Assembly: GCF_023347295.1 (NCBI RefSeq)
Contig: NZ_CP094469.1
Span: forward strand, 1,302,001-1,366,000
Origin: Faecalibacterium sp. I3-3-33
Lineage (GTDB): Bacteria > Bacillota > Clostridia > Oscillospirales > Ruminococcaceae
DNA: 64,000 nucleotides
Direction: 5' to 3'
Under the pieces are notes generated by a model. That model worked only from the letters and a program-made list of their open reading frames with translations, was not told the DNA's origin and searched no databases. How positions within the stretch are numbered: position 1 is the stretch's first letter; every line of letters starts with the position of its first letter. The position numbers and the translations under genes were made by a program. Below are positions 1 through 9,776 of the stretch, in pieces.

Positions 1-1
1 T

Positions 2-2338
<2,337 letters not shown>

Positions 2339-2342
2339 CGCA

Positions 2343-2804
2343 ATGCGAGCAGTCATTCAGGCCGTATCCTCCGCCAGTGTGCGGGTGGAAGGCGGCGAGC
2401 CCCGCGCCATCGGGCCGGGCATCATGATCCTGCTGGGGGTCAGGGACACCGACACGCTGGACATCGTGCCAAAACTTGCCGATAAATGCGCGGGTCTGCG
2501 CATTTTCCCGGATGCGGAGGGCAAGCTGAACCTGAGCGCCCGGGATCTGGGCTATTCCGCGCTGGTGGTCAGCCAGTTCACCCTTTACGGCGACACCAAA
2601 AAGGGCTACCGCCCCAGCTTTATCAAGGCTGCAAAGCCGCCCCTCTCGGTGGATGCCTACGAGCTGTTCCTTGCCGAGATGGGCAAGCACGGCCTCAAGG
2701 ACGTGCAGCACGGCGAGTTCGGCGCGCACATGCAGGTGTCGCTGGTGAACGAAGGCCCCTGCACCATCATCATTGATACCGACGAGTGGAAGAAGAAGGA
2801 GTAA
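2343..2804 (+). CDS. dtd: D-aminoacyl-tRNA deacylase
   Basis: Hydrolyses D-aminoacyl-tRNAs (and mischarged glycyl-tRNA-Ala), recycling tRNA in the cytosol. The 153-residue length is typical. The N-terminus MRAVIQAVSSASVRV, the SQFTLYGDTKKG motif and the C-terminal NEGPCTIIID segment match the family; the Gly-Pro pair is the cross-subunit chirality-proofreading motif. The usual NxGPVT is GPCT here. It begins 4 nt after rel and is followed at once by a metallo-hydrolase, the usual Clostridial rel-dtd-MBL order. Confidence 0.95.
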   Translation: MRAVIQAVSSASVRVEGGEPRAIGPGIMILLGVRDTDTLDIVPKLADKCAGLRIFPDAEGKLNLSARDLGYSALVVSQFTLYGDTKKGYRPSFIKAAKPPLSVDAYELFLAEMGKHGLKDVQHGEFGAHMQVSLVNEGPCTIIIDTDEWKKKE

Positions 2805-2806
2805 CG

Positions 2807-3424
2807 ATGCAAGGCTTTCACATTCCTGCGGCACCGCCGCTGTATACCAACACCTTTCTGCTCATCTCCGATGCAGGCCATGCCGTGGTCATCGACCCGG
2901 CGGCAGAGGTGCACAGCTACGACGAAATTTTAAAGCAGCACAACGCCACCCTTACCACCATTCTGTGCACCCACGGCCACTACGACCATGTGGGCAGTGC
3001 GGCTGCGCTGAAAGCAGAGTGGAACGCCACCCTCTACTGCGAAAAGGCAGACCTTGCCGGCGACAGGATGTACCCGCTTTCCGCTGCGGACTGCGGCTAC
3101 ACGGAAGGCGAGCAGATCGCGGTGGACGAGCTGCGCTTTACCGCGTGGCACACCCCCGGCCACACCCCCGGCAGCGTGGTGCTGCTGTGCGGCGAGCATC
3201 TGTTCTGCGGCGATACACTGTTTGCAGGCAGCATCGGCCGCACCGATCTGGAGGGCGGCAGCAGCGCACAGATGGCAGACAGCTTGCGCAAGCTGGCACA
3301 GCTGCCCATCCCCCGCGAAACACAGGTGCTGCCCGGCCACGGCGAATTTTCCACCTTTGGCGCGGAGCTGGACAACAACTATTATATCCGCAGCGCCCTG
3401 CGCGGCGGCAACGACATTTTTTAA
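2807..3424 (+). CDS. MBL-fold metallo-hydrolase (glyoxalase II-like, YcbL type)
   Basis: A 205-residue metallo-beta-lactamase-fold hydrolase. The zinc-binding signature THGHYDHVGS, the HTPGHTPGS histidine motif and CGDTLF are all present in the right order, and the protein lacks the C-terminal substrate domain of true glyoxalase II. The chosen ATG at 2807 sits 5 nt behind the AAGGAG that overlaps the end of dtd; an upstream in-frame GTG (2786) lies inside dtd and has no such site. The substrate cannot be told from sequence; relatives act on thioesters. Confidence 0.9.
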   Translation: MQGFHIPAAPPLYTNTFLLISDAGHAVVIDPAAEVHSYDEILKQHNATLTTILCTHGHYDHVGSAAALKAEWNATLYCEKADLAGDRMYPLSAADCGYTEGEQIAVDELRFTAWHTPGHTPGSVVLLCGEHLFCGDTLFAGSIGRTDLEGGSSAQMADSLRKLAQLPIPRETQVLPGHGEFSTFGAELDNNYYIRSALRGGNDIF

Positions 3425-3436
3425 AGAGAGAACAAC

Positions 3437-4906
3437 ATGAAGATCTATATCACTGGGCTGCCCTCCGGGTACGAGGTGGAGCATCTTGCCCGCCTGTTTT
3501 ACCCCATGGCACCCTTGACCCTGACCCCGCCGGAGCCTGCCGAGGACTGTCTGTGGGCAGAAAAGACCGATACCGGTCTGCGGGTGCTGGTGCGGCAGGG
3601 AGAAAAGAGCAAAACGCTGGAAGCCCCGCTGCCGCTGCCGGTGGAGCAGGGCGGGGAAACGCCGGAGTTTGCCCTTGCCAGCCTGACTTATGACCTGCTG
3701 CGCTCGTGGACGGGCATCCGCCCGCCTTGGGGCAAGATGACCGGTGTGCGCCCTGTGCGGCTGATCCACGATAAGCGCGCCGCCGGGTGGAGCGCAGAGC
3801 AGATCGACCGTTTCTTTTTGCAGCGGTTCGACTGCTCGGAGCAAAAATACGAAATGGCAAAGGAAATTGCCGACTTGCAGGAGCCGATCTTGCAGCTGGG
3901 CAGTGCGCCCAAGACGTACAGCCTGTATATCGGCATCCCGTTCTGCCCCTCCCGGTGCAGCTATTGCAGCTTTGTCAGCTGCAATCTGGACCGCGACCGC
4001 AAGCTGGTGCAGCCCTATGTGGACTGCCTGTGCAAAGAGGTTGCAGAGATTCGGGTGCAGGCCGAGCGTGCCGGGCTGACTTTGTGCAGCATCTACATCG
4101 GCGGCGGTACGCCCACCAGCCTTTCCGCTGCCCAGCTGCGGCAGCTCATGGGCACCGTGCGGGAGAATTTTGACCTGAGCAAGGTCGTAGAATATACCGT
4201 GGAGGCAGGCCGCCCGGACTGCACTGACGCCGAAAAGCTGGCGGTCATCAAGGAATACGGCGCTACCCGCATCTCCATCAACCCCCAGACCTTCTCGGAC
4301 ACGGTGCTGGCTAACATCGGCCGCAAGCACTCGGCACAGGATATTCTGGCTTGCTACGCCGATGCCCGCTGCGCCGGGCACGAGGACATCAACATGGACC
4401 TCATTGCCGGTCTGCCCGGCGATACGGTGGAGGGCTTTGAGCACAGCCTGCGGCAGGCCATTGCCTTGCAGCCGGAGAACATCACTGTCCACACCCTTAC
4501 CCTCAAGCGTGCGTCCCGCATCGTCATCGAGGATCAGAAGGAGAACGACTACGCGGACGTAGCCGCCATGCTGGAAAAATGCCATCTGCTGGCCGAAGCG
4601 GGCTACCGCCCCTATTACCTCTACCGGCAGAAGAATACGCTGCAAAATCTGGAAAACGTGGGCTGGTGCAAGCCGGGTCACGAGGGTTACTATAATATTT
4701 ATATCATGGAGGAAGTCCAGACCATCCTCTCGGCAGGTGCGGGCGGCAGCACCAAATTGGTGGCCGATGGGGGCAAACGGATGCAGCGCATCTTCAATTT
4801 TAAGTATCCGAACGAGTATATCCAGCGCTTTGCGGAGGTACTGGACCGGAAAAAAGGAGTGGCTGAGTTTTATGATCACGATCTGGGTACCGAAACGACT
4901 GGTTGA
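3437..4906 (+). CDS. hemZ: Radical SAM coproporphyrinogen III oxidase-like protein HemZ
   Basis: An anaerobic coproporphyrinogen oxidase-like radical SAM enzyme of 489 residues, close to Bacillus HemZ in length. The 4Fe-4S cluster motif PFCPSRCSYCSF (CxxxCxxC) lies near residue 173, followed by IYIGGGTPTSL and the family-typical YRQKNTLQNLENVGW. The N-terminal ~160 residues form the HemZ-specific domain rather than the HemN one. Whether the enzyme makes heme or serves another radical SAM role cannot be decided; no other heme genes are in the window. Its 3' end overlaps the next gene by 35 nt. Confidence 0.92.
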   Translation: MKIYITGLPSGYEVEHLARLFYPMAPLTLTPPEPAEDCLWAEKTDTGLRVLVRQGEKSKTLEAPLPLPVEQGGETPEFALASLTYDLLRSWTGIRPPWGKMTGVRPVRLIHDKRAAGWSAEQIDRFFLQRFDCSEQKYEMAKEIADLQEPILQLGSAPKTYSLYIGIPFCPSRCSYCSFVSCNLDRDRKLVQPYVDCLCKEVAEIRVQAERAGLTLCSIYIGGGTPTSLSAAQLRQLMGTVRENFDLSKVVEYTVEAGRPDCTDAEKLAVIKEYGATRISINPQTFSDTVLANIGRKHSAQDILACYADARCAGHEDINMDLIAGLPGDTVEGFEHSLRQAIALQPENITVHTLTLKRASRIVIEDQKENDYADVAAMLEKCHLLAEAGYRPYYLYRQKNTLQNLENVGWCKPGHEGYYNIYIMEEVQTILSAGAGGSTKLVADGGKRMQRIFNFKYPNEYIQRFAEVLDRKKGVAEFYDHDLGTETTG

Positions 4907-5807
4907 AGTAGACCTCTATAATGTAGCAGCCCGCAGCCCGCAGGCGCTGGCCGAGCTGAGCGAGAATAGCTACGCCCGGCGGGTGCAGTATGCTGCCCAG
5001 AAGGTGCGCGGCTCCGGAGCAAAGATCGTTATGCTGACCGGACCTTCCGCCAGCGGCAAGACCACCAGCGCCCACTGTCTGGCAAAGGCTCTGGTGCAGC
5101 AGGGCACCCCGGCACAGGTAGTCAGTCTGGACAACTTTTTTAAAGGCGCTGCCTACTACCCCAAAATGCCGGACGGCACACTGGACTATGAAAACCTTGA
5201 AACACTGGATCTGCCCCTCATCAAGCAGTGCCTGCACCAGCTCAGCGAGACCGGCAAGACCGAGCTGCCCATCTATGATTTTGCCACCGAGCAGCGCTCT
5301 GCCGCGGTGGAACCCATCGATCTGCAGGGCGGTGTGTGCATCGTGGAGGGTATCCATGCCCTCAACCCGGAGCTGACCGGCCTTGTGCCGGACGACCAGA
5401 TCTACCGCATCTACGCCGGTCTGCGGGAGGAATACTGCATTGACGGCCGCCGGGTCATCAATACGCAGGATATCCGCCTGTGCCGCCGCACCCTGCGGGA
5501 TGCCGCCGCCCGTGGCCGCAGCCCCGCCAAGACCCTTTCTATGTGGGACAGGGTGCTGGACGGTGAGACCCGCTATATCAAGGGATTCAAGGCCACCGCA
5601 GACTTCCTGCTGGACACCTCCTTTACCTACGAGCTGGGACTGATCTCCCGGCTACTGGGCGAGGTGCGCCGTCAGTTCACGCTGGAAGACCATAACGCAG
5701 AGCTGTGGGACGAGACTGCCCGCCGGTTTGAGCAGGTGGATCCGCTGCCGCTGGAACTGCTGCCCGCCGATAGTATGCTGTGCGAGTTTTATGGCAGCCG
5801 CACCTAA
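4872..5807 (+). CDS. Uridine kinase-like nucleoside kinase
   Basis: A P-loop kinase of 311 residues related to uridine kinase/phosphoribulokinase. The Walker A loop GPSASGKTTS lies near residue 60, VSLDNFFKG supplies the acidic substrate-binding segment, and VEGIHALNP is the family Walker B-like motif. Compared with plain Udk (about 210 residues) there are extra N- and C-terminal regions. The ATG at 4872 lies inside the end of hemZ (35 nt overlap) with a GGAG about 14 nt upstream; no later ATG or GTG precedes the P-loop closely enough to be preferred. Last gene of the rel operon. Confidence 0.85.
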   Translation: MITIWVPKRLVEVDLYNVAARSPQALAELSENSYARRVQYAAQKVRGSGAKIVMLTGPSASGKTTSAHCLAKALVQQGTPAQVVSLDNFFKGAAYYPKMPDGTLDYENLETLDLPLIKQCLHQLSETGKTELPIYDFATEQRSAAVEPIDLQGGVCIVEGIHALNPELTGLVPDDQIYRIYAGLREEYCIDGRRVINTQDIRLCRRTLRDAAARGRSPAKTLSMWDRVLDGETRYIKGFKATADFLLDTSFTYELGLISRLLGEVRRQFTLEDHNAELWDETARRFEQVDPLPLELLPADSMLCEFYGSRT

Positions 5808-5873
5808 CCGGTGAAAAATGCGTAAAATTTGTTTCCAAACCAGCACCAAACTGTAAAAATTGCGGGGCATTCG

Positions 5874-5902
5874 TTGCAATTGCCATAACGCTGCGCTATA
5901 AT
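5874..5902 (+). promoter_or_regulatory. SigA-type promoter of the zinc-ribbon gene
   Basis: TTGCAA and TATAAT are separated by 17 bp, about 75 nt upstream of the next start codon. Confidence 0.8.
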
Positions 5903-5979
5903 GGGAATACAACCCCGGTATGGCGCGGGATGCGCCGCTATCTGCAGAGAATACTGCCAGAATAAGAGAGGTGTCTTTT

Positions 5980-6405
5980 ATGGATTTTAACAAGATCAAA
6001 GCAATGGGTCTGGAATATGCCGAAAAGGGCAAGAACGCTGCCATGGATCTGGCCGAAAAGGGCAAGACGCAGGCGCTGCTGGTCAACGAGCAGGGTAAGC
6101 TGCTCAAGGCACAGCGTCAGCTGGGTGCACTGGTGTACAGCCTTGCCAAGGGCAAGGAGGAAAACCAGCCGCTGGTGGATAAATACATCGAGATGATCGA
6201 TACCATCGAGCAGGAGATCACCCGCCTGAAGGCTACCCTGACCCCTGCCGAGGCTTCTGAGGTGGACTACGAAGCCCCCGTGGAGGAGGCAGAAGAAGCT
6301 GCCCCGGAAGAGCCCGCTCAGTCTGCCCGCAAGACCTGCCCGCAGTGCGGCGCGCCCGTCTCGGACGATGCACTGTTCTGCAATAAGTGCGGCGCACAGC
6401 TGTAA
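5980..6405 (+). CDS. Zinc-ribbon domain protein
   Basis: A 141-residue soluble protein of unknown role. The N-terminal ~90 residues are charged and predicted helical, with a near-repeat (EYAEKGK then DLAEKGK). An acidic Glu/Ala-rich linker follows. The C-terminus is a zinc ribbon with paired cysteines CPQCGAPV and FCNKCGAQL. The ATG at 5980 is preceded by AGAGAGGTG; an in-frame upstream ATG at 5920 falls in the leader without a ribosome site. It is monocistronic, with its own promoter and terminator. Confidence 0.85.
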   Translation: MDFNKIKAMGLEYAEKGKNAAMDLAEKGKTQALLVNEQGKLLKAQRQLGALVYSLAKGKEENQPLVDKYIEMIDTIEQEITRLKATLTPAEASEVDYEAPVEEAEEAAPEEPAQSARKTCPQCGAPVSDDALFCNKCGAQL

Positions 6406-6426
6406 GCCCGTAACCGGAAAAGCCTG

Positions 6427-6466
6427 CAACAGGGCGGTATCCCCCACAGGATGCCGCCTGTTTTTG
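6427..6466 (+). terminator. Rho-independent terminator after zinc-ribbon gene
   Basis: An imperfect inverted repeat (AACAGGGCGGTATC against GATGCCGCCTGTT) ends in a T5 run. Confidence 0.7.
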
Positions 6467-6515
6467 TGAAAAGCGCAGAAAACCATGAACAAAGCGGGGA
6501 AATTGCGGTTTTTGC

Positions 6516-6544
6516 TTGAAAAACCGCAGCGGCTGCGGTAAAAT
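6516..6544 (+). promoter_or_regulatory. Promoter of the mazG-yabR run
   Basis: TTGAAA and TAAAAT are spaced 17 bp apart, 34 nt before the chosen mazG start. Confidence 0.7.
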
Positions 6545-6577
6545 CTACAATATCTTTTTGAAAAGGAGATGGAACGT

Positions 6578-7294
6578 GTGCTGGACTGGAAACCACAGCC
6601 GCCCTATACGGCGGAGCAGCTGCTGCAGGTGATCCGCATCCTGCGGGACCCTGAAAACGGCTGCCCGTGGGATAAAGTGCAGACCCATGCTTCCATCCGC
6701 AAAAATTTTCTGGAAGAAACCTGCGAAGCGCTGGAAGCCATTGACGCAGACGACGCCGTTCTGCTCCGGGAGGAGCTGGGAGACGTGCTGATGCAGGTGG
6801 TGTTCCACGCCGCCATGGAGGAAGAGCGAGGACGCTTTACCTTTGAGGATGTGTGCCGCAATGTCTGCGAAAAGCTGGTGTTCCGGCACCCCAACATCTT
6901 TGCATCCTCCGCAGCGGAAAACGCTGGTATAAATGGCTGGGATGCGCTCAAAAATAAGGAAAAGGGACGCACCACCCTTGCCGACGAGCTGGCCACCGTG
7001 CCCGCTACGCTGCCCGCGCTCATGCGGGCGCAAAAGCTGCAAAAGCGTGCCGCCGGGCATGGCCTTGGGCAGCAGGATGCAGCCGCAGCGCAGCATCAGC
7101 TGGAAGCCGCCGTGCAGGACTTTGCCAAGGCAGAGGAAGCCGCAAAGCAGGAAGCCGCTGGCCAGCTGCTGTTTGCAGCGGTGAACGCCGCCCGGCTTGC
7201 GGGGGTGGATGCAGAAGAAGCACTGACCTTTGCGTCCAAGCGCTTTGCACAGCAGTGTCTGGAACAGGAACAACGCGGTACTCAGGTCGAATGA
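6578..7294 (+). CDS. mazG: Nucleoside triphosphate pyrophosphohydrolase MazG
   Basis: Hydrolyses (d)NTPs to NMP and pyrophosphate, acting as a house-cleaning enzyme. The protein starts MLDWKPQPPYTAEQ and carries the metal-binding pattern of MazG: LEETCEALEAI followed by LREELGDVLMQVVFH. At 238 residues it matches stand-alone MazG. The start is decided by the ribosome site: AAAAGGAG ends at 6568, directly against an ATG at 6569 that cannot be used, while the GTG at 6578 has a 9-nt spacer. It is the Clostridial counterpart of the C-terminal half of Bacillus YabN and opens the yabN-yabR-type gene run. Confidence 0.93.
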   Translation: MLDWKPQPPYTAEQLLQVIRILRDPENGCPWDKVQTHASIRKNFLEETCEALEAIDADDAVLLREELGDVLMQVVFHAAMEEERGRFTFEDVCRNVCEKLVFRHPNIFASSAAENAGINGWDALKNKEKGRTTLADELATVPATLPALMRAQKLQKRAAGHGLGQQDAAAAQHQLEAAVQDFAKAEEAAKQEAAGQLLFAAVNAARLAGVDAEEALTFASKRFAQQCLEQEQRGTQVE

Positions 7295-7349
7295 CCTGCT
7301 CCGATAGAACGAGAGAATTCAAGACAAAAATCAGATGGAGGCAAATAAT

Positions 7350-7619
7350 ATGACCAAGACCGACTTGATCGCACAGGTTGCGGCAAACACCGAAATGAGC
7401 AAGAAGAGCGCAGAGCAGGCTGTCAACGCCGTTTTTGAGGCACTGGGCAAGGCCATGACCGAGGGCGAAAAGATCAGCATCTCCGGCTTTGGCACCTTTG
7501 AAGTGCGTGAGCGCGCCGAGCGTCAGGGCATCAACCCCCGCACCCGCGAGCCCATCACCATCGCTGCTTCCCGCAGCATCGTGTTCAAGCCCGGCAAGTC
7601 CCTGAAGGACACCCTGTAA
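7350..7619 (+). CDS. hup: HU family DNA-binding protein
   Basis: A histone-like nucleoid protein of 89 residues. The fold signature is plain: MTKTDLIAQVAANTEMSKK, then ISISGFGTFEVRERAERQG and the beta-arm sequence INPRTREPITIAASRSIVF. GGAGG at 7337-7341 sits 8 nt before the ATG, so the in-frame ATG at 7335 that overlaps this site is rejected. It is placed between mazG and rqcP, a typical Clostridial arrangement, and a strong terminator follows it. Confidence 0.97.
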   Translation: MTKTDLIAQVAANTEMSKKSAEQAVNAVFEALGKAMTEGEKISISGFGTFEVRERAERQGINPRTREPITIAASRSIVFKPGKSLKDTL

Positions 7620-7632
7620 TCGGTTCTGTCAC

Positions 7633-7668
7633 GCCGCCGCTGCCTGCACAAGGTGCGGCGGCTTTTTT
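7633..7668 (+). terminator. Rho-independent terminator after hup
   Basis: The stem GCCGCCGC/GCGGCGGC is followed by T6. Some read-through into rqcP is likely because no clear promoter follows. Confidence 0.88.
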
Positions 7669-7692
7669 GCTGAAAGGAAAGGAATAACGCTA

Positions 7693-7938
7693 ATGCGTCT
7701 GGATAAATATCTCAAGGTCTCCCGCCTGATCAAGCGCCGCACCGTGGCAAACGAGGTGGCGGATGCAGGCCGCATCCTCATCAACGGCAAGGTGGCCAAG
7801 GCCAGTCAGGCCGTCAACGCCGGGGACATCATCGAGGTCACCTTCGGCAACCGTCCCATCAAGGTGCGGGTGCTCTCGGATGTGGAGCCCCGCACGAAAG
7901 ACGTTGCCCGCGAGATGTACGAGGTGATCGCGGAATAA
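7693..7938 (+). CDS. rqcP: S4-domain RNA-binding protein RqcP (YabO)
   Basis: An 81-residue single S4 RNA-binding domain (MRLDKYLKVSRLIKRRTVAN, RILINGKVAK, GDIIEVTFG). In Bacillus RqcP acts with RqcH on obstructed 50S subunits in ribosome quality control, adding alanine tails. The sequence and its position between mazG/hup and yabP support the same identity. The alternative, an Hsp15-like S4 protein, is less likely given the synteny. Confidence 0.9.
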   Translation: MRLDKYLKVSRLIKRRTVANEVADAGRILINGKVAKASQAVNAGDIIEVTFGNRPIKVRVLSDVEPRTKDVAREMYEVIAE

Positions 7939-7983
7939 CCGCCCTGCCTGCCCGCATACAATGCTGGCAGAGGGGGACTGCCT

Positions 7984-8262
7984 ATGGAAAAAGCTGCCGC
8001 AAAGCCGCCGCTGCCCCATGATCTGATCTTGGAAAGCCGCAGCAGGCTGACCGTCACAGGAGTGCAAAAGGTGCTGCATTGCAGCGCCGAAAGCGCCGCG
8101 CTGGAGACCGGCAAGGGCATTCTGCACCTGTCCGGCGCGCAGATCAGTATGCAGACGCTGGACTTGGAAGCAGGGGAAGCAAAGCTGACCGGGCGGTTCG
8201 ATGGGCTGGAGTACACCGCCGCCCGCGCAGCCGGGAGCTTCTGGCACCGGCTGCTGCGCTGA
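7984..8262 (+). CDS. yabP: Sporulation protein YabP homologue
   Basis: A 92-residue protein with the YabP pattern: LESRSRLTVTGVQKVLHC, LETGKGILHLSGAQI, LDLEAGEAKLTGRFDGLEY. YabP is known from spore formers, where it is made in the mother cell and is needed for sporulation. Its position between rqcP and a YabQ-like gene matches Bacillus. GAGGGGG lies 8 nt before the ATG. Its stop overlaps the next start (TGATG), so the pair is translationally coupled. The function in this organism is open. Confidence 0.85.
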   Translation: MEKAAAKPPLPHDLILESRSRLTVTGVQKVLHCSAESAALETGKGILHLSGAQISMQTLDLEAGEAKLTGRFDGLEYTAARAAGSFWHRLLR

Positions 8263-8735
8263 TGGTACAGGTTCTGCTGCCCGCCCGGCTCTTGCAGGAA
8301 GTAGCCGCCTGTGCTGCGCTGGGCGCTGCCCTTGGCGCGGCGCGGGCGTTTTTGCCGGTGCGGGGCAGGGCGGCTTTTGTGCCGGATATGCTGCTTTCCG
8401 GCGCGGTGCTGCTGGTGTGTCAGAGCTACGCCGCTGGGTACAGCAAAGCGGGCGTGCTGCGATGGTACATGGTGCTGGCAGCCTTTGCTGCCGCCCTTTG
8501 CGCTGCCGGGGTGCTGGGTGTCCCGCTGCGGGCGCTGGGGCGGGGGATAGGCGCTGTTTTGCGCCTGCCCGGCCGTATTTTGCACCGTTTTGCGGTGCAG
8601 CCCTTGCGCCGCCGCCGCGCTGCGGCGAAAACTGCCCGCAAATTACGCCGGAACGCGGAAAGAACCGCAAAAAAATCCAAAAAGAACTTGCCAAACCAGC
8701 GGGCATTGTTGTATAATTCAAACGTATCAAAGTAA
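8262..8735 (+). CDS. yabQ: YabQ-like membrane protein
   Basis: A 157-residue protein with hydrophobic segments at about residues 13-30, 45-62 and 70-95, then a long basic tail rich in Arg, Lys and Ala. The segment QSYAAGYSKAGVLRWYMVLAA resembles the YabQ signature (a motif before a glycine-aromatic helix). YabQ is a spore cortex assembly protein in Bacillus. The start overlaps the yabP stop by one base. The similarity is weaker than for yabP, so the identity leans on gene order. Confidence 0.72.
   Translation: MVQVLLPARLLQEVAACAALGAALGAARAFLPVRGRAAFVPDMLLSGAVLLVCQSYAAGYSKAGVLRWYMVLAAFAAALCAAGVLGVPLRALGRGIGAVLRLPGRILHRFAVQPLRRRRAAAKTARKLRRNAERTAKKSKKNLPNQRALLYNSNVSK
8688..8717 (+). promoter_or_regulatory. 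Promoter of divIC inside the yabQ 3' end
   Basis: TTGCCA and TATAAT are spaced 18 bp apart. The site lies within the last codons of yabQ and would let divIC and yabR be expressed without yabPQ. Confidence 0.7.
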
Positions 8736-8781
8736 GAGAACAGACGCAGAAGGTCTGCTGTTCAGACAGGAGCGTAAGGCA

Positions 8782-9087
8782 ATGACGAATACGGGACGCA
8801 AAAAGCGCAGAAAGAATGCAGTGGTCACCATGGCGTTCCGCCTGTTTTTCGTGCTGCTTTTGCTGAGTATGCTGGCGGCTTATATCTCCAATCAGGTCAC
8901 CATCAGCTCCAAGCGGGCAGAACTGGAAACACTGAACGAACAGGTGGCGCAGCAACAGACGGAAAATCAGGAACTGCAGCGCGTACTGAGCGGCGATGCC
9001 GACCAGATCACCGAATGGGTCGCACGCGACTCTTACAACTACGCCGCACCCAACGAGCGCATCTTTGTGGATGTGACCGGTAACTGA
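8782..9087 (+). CDS. divIC: Septum formation initiator DivIC/FtsB
   Basis: A divisome membrane protein of 101 residues. It has a short basic cytoplasmic N-terminus (TNTGRKKRRKN), one transmembrane helix (about residues 18-40), then a coiled coil rich in Glu and Gln (KRAELETLNEQVAQQQ) and a short C-terminal segment (WVARDSYNYAAPNERIF). This layout and length are typical of FtsB/DivIC, which links FtsL to the septal machinery. It lies between yabQ and the S1 gene, as in Bacillus. Confidence 0.92.
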   Translation: MTNTGRKKRRKNAVVTMAFRLFFVLLLLSMLAAYISNQVTISSKRAELETLNEQVAQQQTENQELQRVLSGDADQITEWVARDSYNYAAPNERIFVDVTGN

Positions 9088-9133
9088 CCGCGCGGCAGGT
9101 CGAGAGTATTTGGAAAGCAAGGAGTATTGAGTT

Positions 9134-9682
9134 TTGGCAATTGAGGTAGGGAACGTATTCGAAGGCCGCGTGACCGGTGTAAAGCCCTTTGGCGCATTTG
9201 TTGCGCTGCCGGAAGGGCGTGTCGGCATGGTCCACATTTCCGAGGTATCCAACGAGTTCGTGCAGGATATCAACACCGTGCTGCACGATGGCGACGAGGT
9301 TAAGGTGCAGGTCATCAACATTGCACCGGACGGCAAGATCGCGCTGTCCATCAAGCGGCTGCTGCCCCCGGCTCCGCGTCAGCCCCGGGAAGGCCGCCCC
9401 GCAGGCCCCCGTCCGGGCGGCTTCCGCAATGGGCAGGAGGGTGGACGCTCCGGCGGTCGCGGCGCAGGCCGTGCCCCCCGTGAGGGCGGCAGAGGCCCTG
9501 CCCGGGAGGCTGCACCCCGCGTGTGGCAGCCCAAGGCACCTGCCCGCTCCGACAACCTGAGCTTTGAGGACATGATGAGCCGCTTCAAGAGCCAGAGCGA
9601 GGAGAAAATGGCAGATCTTGATCACGAGACCAACAACCGCCGGGGCGGTGGCTACGCGCCCCGCAGCCGCCGTGGCCGCTGA
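9134..9682 (+). CDS. yabR: S1-domain RNA-binding protein YabR with Arg/Gly-rich tail
   Basis: A 182-residue protein. Residues 1-75 form one S1 domain (EVGNVFEGRVTGVKPFGAFV, VHISEVSNEFV, DGKIALSIKRLL), like general stress protein 13/YabR and the polynucleotide phosphorylase S1 domain. Residues ~76-140 are a low-complexity tail of Arg, Gly and Pro, and the C-terminus is again Arg/Gly-rich (RRGGGYAPRSRRGR). It starts with TTG, supported by AAGGAG 9 nt upstream. It is last in the mazG-yabR run and is followed by a terminator. Confidence 0.9.
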   Translation: MAIEVGNVFEGRVTGVKPFGAFVALPEGRVGMVHISEVSNEFVQDINTVLHDGDEVKVQVINIAPDGKIALSIKRLLPPAPRQPREGRPAGPRPGGFRNGQEGGRSGGRGAGRAPREGGRGPAREAAPRVWQPKAPARSDNLSFEDMMSRFKSQSEEKMADLDHETNNRRGGGYAPRSRRGR

Positions 9683-9717
9683 GCCATTGCATCAGCTGGG
9701 ATCACAAGGAACACAGG

Positions 9718-9751
9718 CAGGCCTGTCCCCGGTCGGACAGGTCTGTTTTTT
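9718..9751 (+). terminator. Rho-independent terminator after yabR
   Basis: An 11-bp stem (9718-9728 with 9735-9745, one G-U pair) is followed by T6. Confidence 0.85.
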
Positions 9752-9776
9752 CGGTACAGAACAGAAAGGAACTACC

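Noticed and set aside
2930..4879. A 649-codon open frame on the minus strand, antisense to the MBL gene and hemZ
   Set aside because: It is an out-of-frame shadow of two well-supported genes, with low-complexity His/Gln-rich translation and no ribosome site.
6569..6577. ATG at 6569 as the mazG start
   Set aside because: The AAAAGGAG ribosome site ends at 6568, leaving no spacer; the GTG at 6578 fits.
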